The notes beneath the pieces are model-generated. The model searched no databases and was not told the DNA's origin. It saw nothing but the letters and a program-made list of their open reading frames with translations. Position numbers and translations under genes: made by a program. DNA of 64,000 nucleotides from an uncultured Celeribacter sp. (lineage in GTDB: Bacteria > Pseudomonadota > Alphaproteobacteria > Rhodobacterales > Rhodobacteraceae). Location of the stretch: positions 690,001-754,000 of the forward strand of contig NZ_OY780935.1 of NCBI RefSeq assembly GCF_963675965.1. Direction: 5' to 3'. Shown here one piece after another: positions 60,898 through 64,000 of the stretch (the first letter of the stretch is position 1; every line of letters begins with the position of its first letter).

Positions 60898-62103
60898 TCA
60901 GCTGACCGCGAATTTCAGCAGCTTGATCGCCGCGAAATCCGACACGTCCCCGCCGACCCGTTTCGTCGCGTAGAACAGCACATGCGGCTTGGCCGAGAAC
61001 GGATCGCGCAGAATGCGCAGGTCCGGGCGCTCCGCCACCGTATAGCCCGCGCGAAAATCGCCAAAGGCAATCGCCGGGGCGCCATCGGCAATGTCGGGCA
61101 TATCTTCGGCCACCAGCACCGGATAGCCCAGCAGCCGTGCCGGTTCGCCTGCCGCCAGTCCGTCTGACCACAAGAACCGCCCGTCACCGTCCTTGAGCTT
61201 GCGCACCTGACCTGCGGTCTTGGAGTTCATGACAAAAGTGCCATGGGCGCGATAGGCCGCCCCCAGCGCATAGACCAGATCGATGATCGCATCCGCCGGA
61301 TTGGTGGAATCAAAGCTGCCCGCCGCGCCGGTCGCGATATAGCCCAGATTGCCCCAGCTCCAGGCGTCCTCGGCAACCTGAGTGTGGTTGAGAAAGCCCG
61401 TCGGCTTTTCATCGCCATCACCATTGATGAACGCCGAAGCTTCCGCCGCCGAAAACCGGTCTGCGATCCGTCCCGCAAGCCAGCCTTCGATATCAAAGGC
61501 GCTGTCGTCCAAAAGCCGCTGGGACGCCTTGGGCAGAGCCGACAATTCATACAGCGGAATGGAAATACGGTCGATGGTCGGCGTGCTGGTCTCGGCCAGG
61601 GACCCGCCTTCGGTGGTCCAGCCCGACCCCAGCTCAGAGGTGTCGATCAGCACGTCATAAGAGGTCGCCTCGACCTGCACGACATTCGCAATGGCCCGGA
61701 TCGACGCTGTCGCCTGCAAACTCGCCCGAATGCTCTCAGCCGTCTGCGGATCGACCAGATAGCCGCCATCGCCATTGACCGCCGTGGTCATGGATTTTTG
61801 CTCCACCGACAGGTCGCGCAGAGGATCATCATCGCCATTGCGCAGGTAGGTCACAAAGGCCGCCTTATGCGACAGGTCCGCCTCATCGGCAAAGGCCAGA
61901 AGCGGCCGCGCAAGGCGTTGTGATTTTTGATCAAGCATTGTCAATCGCTCTTCCTGAGTTTGAAGTTTTACATTGATTTTGGCCTTAAAGGATTTGAAAT
62001 CATTCAGAAATGAACGAATTTCTTTATCCAGATCCTCCAAGATATCATCGGTCACGTCAGGGACAGCAGCGCCCTGCGATACCGGGGCAACCGGTGTCGT
62101 CAT
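60898..62103 (-). CDS. GTA major capsid protein, HK97 type (gp5)
   Basis: A 401-residue capsid subunit. The N-terminal approximately 110 residues are a charged helical segment (ILEDLDKEIRSFLNDFKSFK), probably the scaffold-like part removed by the protease. The HK97 fold follows, with GGYLVDPQTAESIRAS, IPLYELSALPKASQRLLDD and the C-terminal YATKRVGGDVSDFAAIKLLKF. An AAAGGACG site precedes ATG 62103. It should be the most abundant GTA protein. Confidence 0.94.
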   Translation of the reverse strand: MTTPVAPVSQGAAVPDVTDDILEDLDKEIRSFLNDFKSFKAKINVKLQTQEERLTMLDQKSQRLARPLLAFADEADLSHKAAFVTYLRNGDDDPLRDLSVEQKSMTTAVNGDGGYLVDPQTAESIRASLQATASIRAIANVVQVEATSYDVLIDTSELGSGWTTEGGSLAETSTPTIDRISIPLYELSALPKASQRLLDDSAFDIEGWLAGRIADRFSAAEASAFINGDGDEKPTGFLNHTQVAEDAWSWGNLGYIATGAAGSFDSTNPADAIIDLVYALGAAYRAHGTFVMNSKTAGQVRKLKDGDGRFLWSDGLAAGEPARLLGYPVLVAEDMPDIADGAPAIAFGDFRAGYTVAERPDLRILRDPFSAKPHVLFYATKRVGGDVSDFAAIKLLKFAVS

Positions 62104-62175
62104 ATCATCGTCCTTTGCAAGTTCGTGCGGCCCCAACCGCGTTTTATAGCTGTGTCTGCAACACAGTCAGATCTC

Positions 62176-62775
62176 TCAGTCTGCGCCATCCCGCATGGCC
62201 TTGCGTGCCGCCACCAGAGACCGGCTGAGCGTTGAAAACCGCTGCCAAGTCGCCGTCTGGGATCGGCCGCCACTCCTCGGTCCGGCTGCTTTTCCATCGA
62301 CGGCGAGCCGTGCCTCGGGCAGCATGGGAAATGTCACCAGAGAGACCTCCCAAAGATCCAGATCGCTCAGCACCCGGTGCCCCTGCGCATCCTTATGCGC
62401 GCGCCGCGTGCGGTAGCCGATCGACAAGCCGTCAATCGCCCCGGCTTCGATCAGCGCCATCGCTTCGCGTCCACGCTGCAATTCGGCCAGCAGGCGACCT
62501 TTGACATAGAGACCGCGCGCATCTTCGCGCACCTCGTCCCAGATGCCGATAGGTTGCGCCGGGTCGTGCTGCCACAGCATCTTGACCCGCCCGCCCCGCG
62601 CCTTCAACGCCGCCAGAGACCGCGCATAGGCCCCCGGCGCCACACGGTCACCACCCCCGTCCGGCTGCCCGAACAGCGAGGCATAGCCTTCGATCTCGGC
62701 CCGCCCGGTCATCTCCAGCGCGGTTTCTGGACGGCAGAATTTATGTTCCAGTGCAGCTTGCATTTCACGCGCCAT
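62176..62775 (-). CDS. GTA prohead protease, HK97 type (gp4)
   Basis: A 199-residue serine protease fold (phage prohead peptidase U35). The start has IEGYASLFGQPDGGGDRVAPGAY, KMLWQHDPAQPIGIWD carries the catalytic histidine, and the GLSIGYR motif carries the serine. It processes the capsid protein. The first 11 bases overlap the end of the portal gene (62765-62775). Confidence 0.92.
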   Translation of the reverse strand: MAREMQAALEHKFCRPETALEMTGRAEIEGYASLFGQPDGGGDRVAPGAYARSLAALKARGGRVKMLWQHDPAQPIGIWDEVREDARGLYVKGRLLAELQRGREAMALIEAGAIDGLSIGYRTRRAHKDAQGHRVLSDLDLWEVSLVTFPMLPEARLAVDGKAAGPRSGGRSQTATWQRFSTLSRSLVAARKAMRDGAD

Positions 62776-63997
62776 GGGCTTCCCCTCCGGCGTCCATCTG
62801 CTCAGGCTCCATCTGCGGCGGCAGCCCCAACATCCGGCGCTTTTCGGCGTTGCTGAGGAATGCGGCCCTGGACACGCGCGCCCATTGCGCCTCGCGTTCG
62901 CTGGCCAGCGCAGGCACCTGATCCAGATCGGGTTTGAGCGTCAGCGCCTCACCGAGCCACTCGGACAGCCAATGACCCACCGCCGCCGCCACACGCCCCA
63001 CCAAAGGCAGAACCGTCAGGCGATAGAAGGCACGGCTGGCCTCCTGATAATTGGCGTAGGTCATATCCCCCGGCAAGCCGAGCAGCATCGGCGGCACCCC
63101 GAAGGCCAGCGCGATTTCGCGCGCGGCGGCCTCCTTGGTCTTCTGAAATTCCATATCGGAAGGCGAAAACCCCATGGGTTTCCAGTCCAGCCCACCTTCC
63201 AGCAGCATCGGGCGGCCAGCATTGCGCGCGCCCTGATGATGCGCTTCCATTTCGCTCAGGAGCCGGTCGAACTGATCGGCACTCATCGCGCCCTGCCCAT
63301 CCGCCCCCTTATAGACAATCGCCCCCGAAGGGCGCGCAGCATTGTCGAGAAGCGACTTGGACCAGCGCGAGGCCGCCGTATGCACATCGATCGCGGTCGC
63401 AGCCGCCTGCATTGGCGACAGCCCGTAATGATCGTCCGTGGGATGAAACTGCCGGATGTGACAGATCGGGCTTTGCCCCGGTGTCACGGCAAAGCGGTGC
63501 TTGCGCGCGCCCACCACATAGTCATAGGCCATCGGCCAGCCATCGTCCCCCGGCACCACCCGCATCCGATCCGAGCGCAGCACATGCAACTCGCGCAGCG
63601 CGCCAGCCGGAACCGCCGGATCGCGCACCGCCTCAAGATACCCGTCGCCACTGAGCAGGATCTGACCATAGAGCGCCTCAAAGAGTTCGGCCTGCCCCTG
63701 CGCCGGATTGGGACGCGCCAGCAGGCTCAGAACCGGATGCGTCTCAAAACGCGTGTCGGCATTTTGCAGCACCAACGGCAGCGCGGCGGCAGCTTCGGCA
63801 AGCATCTTGACCGCACGAAACCCCACCGGGTTGGCCAGAAAGCCTGACCGCGTCAGGCTGAGCGTGTCGCGCGGCGACCACGCCACCCGGCCAGCCACAG
63901 AGAGCGCCGCCATGACCGGCCCGGTGGCCGAGGCCTTGCGTTCCTGCGGGCGTTCTTGCTGGGCCGGTGTAGTCGGCATCCGCCCTGTGTGGCTCAT
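62765..63997 (-). CDS. GTA portal protein, HK97 type (gp3)
   Basis: A roughly 410-residue portal subunit that forms the DNA entry ring and binds the terminase. Recognisable parts are GFRAVKMLAEAAAALPLVL, HFHPTDDHYGLSPMQAA-type motifs (QFHPTDDHYGLSPM), YKGADGQGAMSADQFDRLL and LGLPGDMTYANYQEASRAFY. It starts at ATG 63997 or 63979, three to twenty-one bases from the edge, so the 5' end may lie outside the window. First of the visible GTA genes. Confidence 0.9.
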   Translation of the reverse strand: MSHTGRMPTTPAQQERPQERKASATGPVMAALSVAGRVAWSPRDTLSLTRSGFLANPVGFRAVKMLAEAAAALPLVLQNADTRFETHPVLSLLARPNPAQGQAELFEALYGQILLSGDGYLEAVRDPAVPAGALRELHVLRSDRMRVVPGDDGWPMAYDYVVGARKHRFAVTPGQSPICHIRQFHPTDDHYGLSPMQAAATAIDVHTAASRWSKSLLDNAARPSGAIVYKGADGQGAMSADQFDRLLSEMEAHHQGARNAGRPMLLEGGLDWKPMGFSPSDMEFQKTKEAAAREIALAFGVPPMLLGLPGDMTYANYQEASRAFYRLTVLPLVGRVAAAVGHWLSEWLGEALTLKPDLDQVPALASEREAQWARVSRAAFLSNAEKRRMLGLPPQMEPEQMDAGGEAHGA

Positions 63998-64000
63998 CTG

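Larger units (their letters stand above)
51088..64000 (-). mobile_element. Gene transfer agent structural cluster (RcGTA type), right end not in window
   Basis: Fifteen consecutive minus-strand genes follow the RcGTA order: portal, prohead protease, HK97 capsid, head-tail connector, adaptor, DUF3168, major tail protein, tail chaperones, tape measure, DUF2460, DUF2163, NlpC/P60 peptidase, large tail-tip protein and a DUF2793 protein. Overlapping stops and starts indicate one operon. There is no integrase, lysogeny module or replication gene, and the composition matches the chromosome. This marks a domesticated GTA rather than a prophage. The terminase genes should lie beyond the right edge. 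Confidence 0.9.

Noticed and set aside
51088..64000. Active prophage
   Set aside because: No integrase, repressor, replication or lysis genes, normal composition, and the exact RcGTA gene order all point to a domesticated GTA.

Overview
The window is ordinary core chromosome of an alphaproteobacterium in the order Rhodobacterales (Roseobacter-type). The evidence is the high G+C content, an ATPase-inhibitor zeta (DUF1476) gene, a free-standing betaine-homocysteine-type methyltransferase beside its own corrinoid protein, a pdhA-pdhB-pdhC operon in which both E1 beta and E2 carry lipoyl domains, and a gene transfer agent (GTA) cluster with the RcGTA gene order. No single gene fixes the genus.

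Layout. 1-1075 has no convincing gene but holds an AT-rich patch. 1076-8719 is read on the minus strand: tRNA-Ser(GGA), a decayed alanyl-tRNA editing gene, a DUF3772/MscS channel, cysK, a cytochrome P450 coupled to a membrane alpha/beta hydrolase-like protein, and ccdA. 8868-11963 is rne with a long leader. 12664-21117 has a ChrR-type flavoprotein, a DctB/DctD-like two-component pair whose regulator lacks the sigma-54 contact loop, purC-purS and purQ with two hypothetical genes between them, and the zeta subunit. 21407-25021 carries parts of a B12-dependent methionine synthase system (bmt, corrinoid protein, DUF1638) interrupted by an opposite-strand radical SAM gene. 25084-34122 is a mixed set: sufE, a lipoprotein, a nucleoside hydrolase, selO, two paralogous membrane proteins, an EEP nuclease-like protein, NhaP, PhzF and a DMT transporter.

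34341-49689 is rich in central metabolism: eno, tyrS, pgk, class I fructose-bisphosphate aldolase and pdhABC, mixed with anmK, two cyclophilins, a DivIC/FtsB-like protein and an SLT-type lipoprotein. Upstream of eno and the aldolase are GTTA-N4-TAAC-like sites, and a related 20-bp palindrome precedes pdhA. They fit a shared LacI-family (CceR-like) control of lower glycolysis, gluconeogenesis and pyruvate oxidation, which is an inference from motif shape. One low-G+C gene (45365-45691) looks acquired.

50148-64000 is cysE followed on the same strand by a GTA structural cluster running from the right edge towards the left: portal, protease, capsid, connector and adaptor, tail genes, cell-wall peptidase, the large tail-tip protein and a DUF2793 protein. 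Starts and stops overlap throughout, so it is probably one transcript. The terminase genes would lie beyond the right edge. I did not find a clearly undescribed system. The best leads are the DctD-like regulator without a GAFTGA loop, two conserved genes each broken by an in-frame TAG, the shared operator-like motifs, near-identical lipoyl domains in pdhB and pdhC, and the low-G+C orphan gene.
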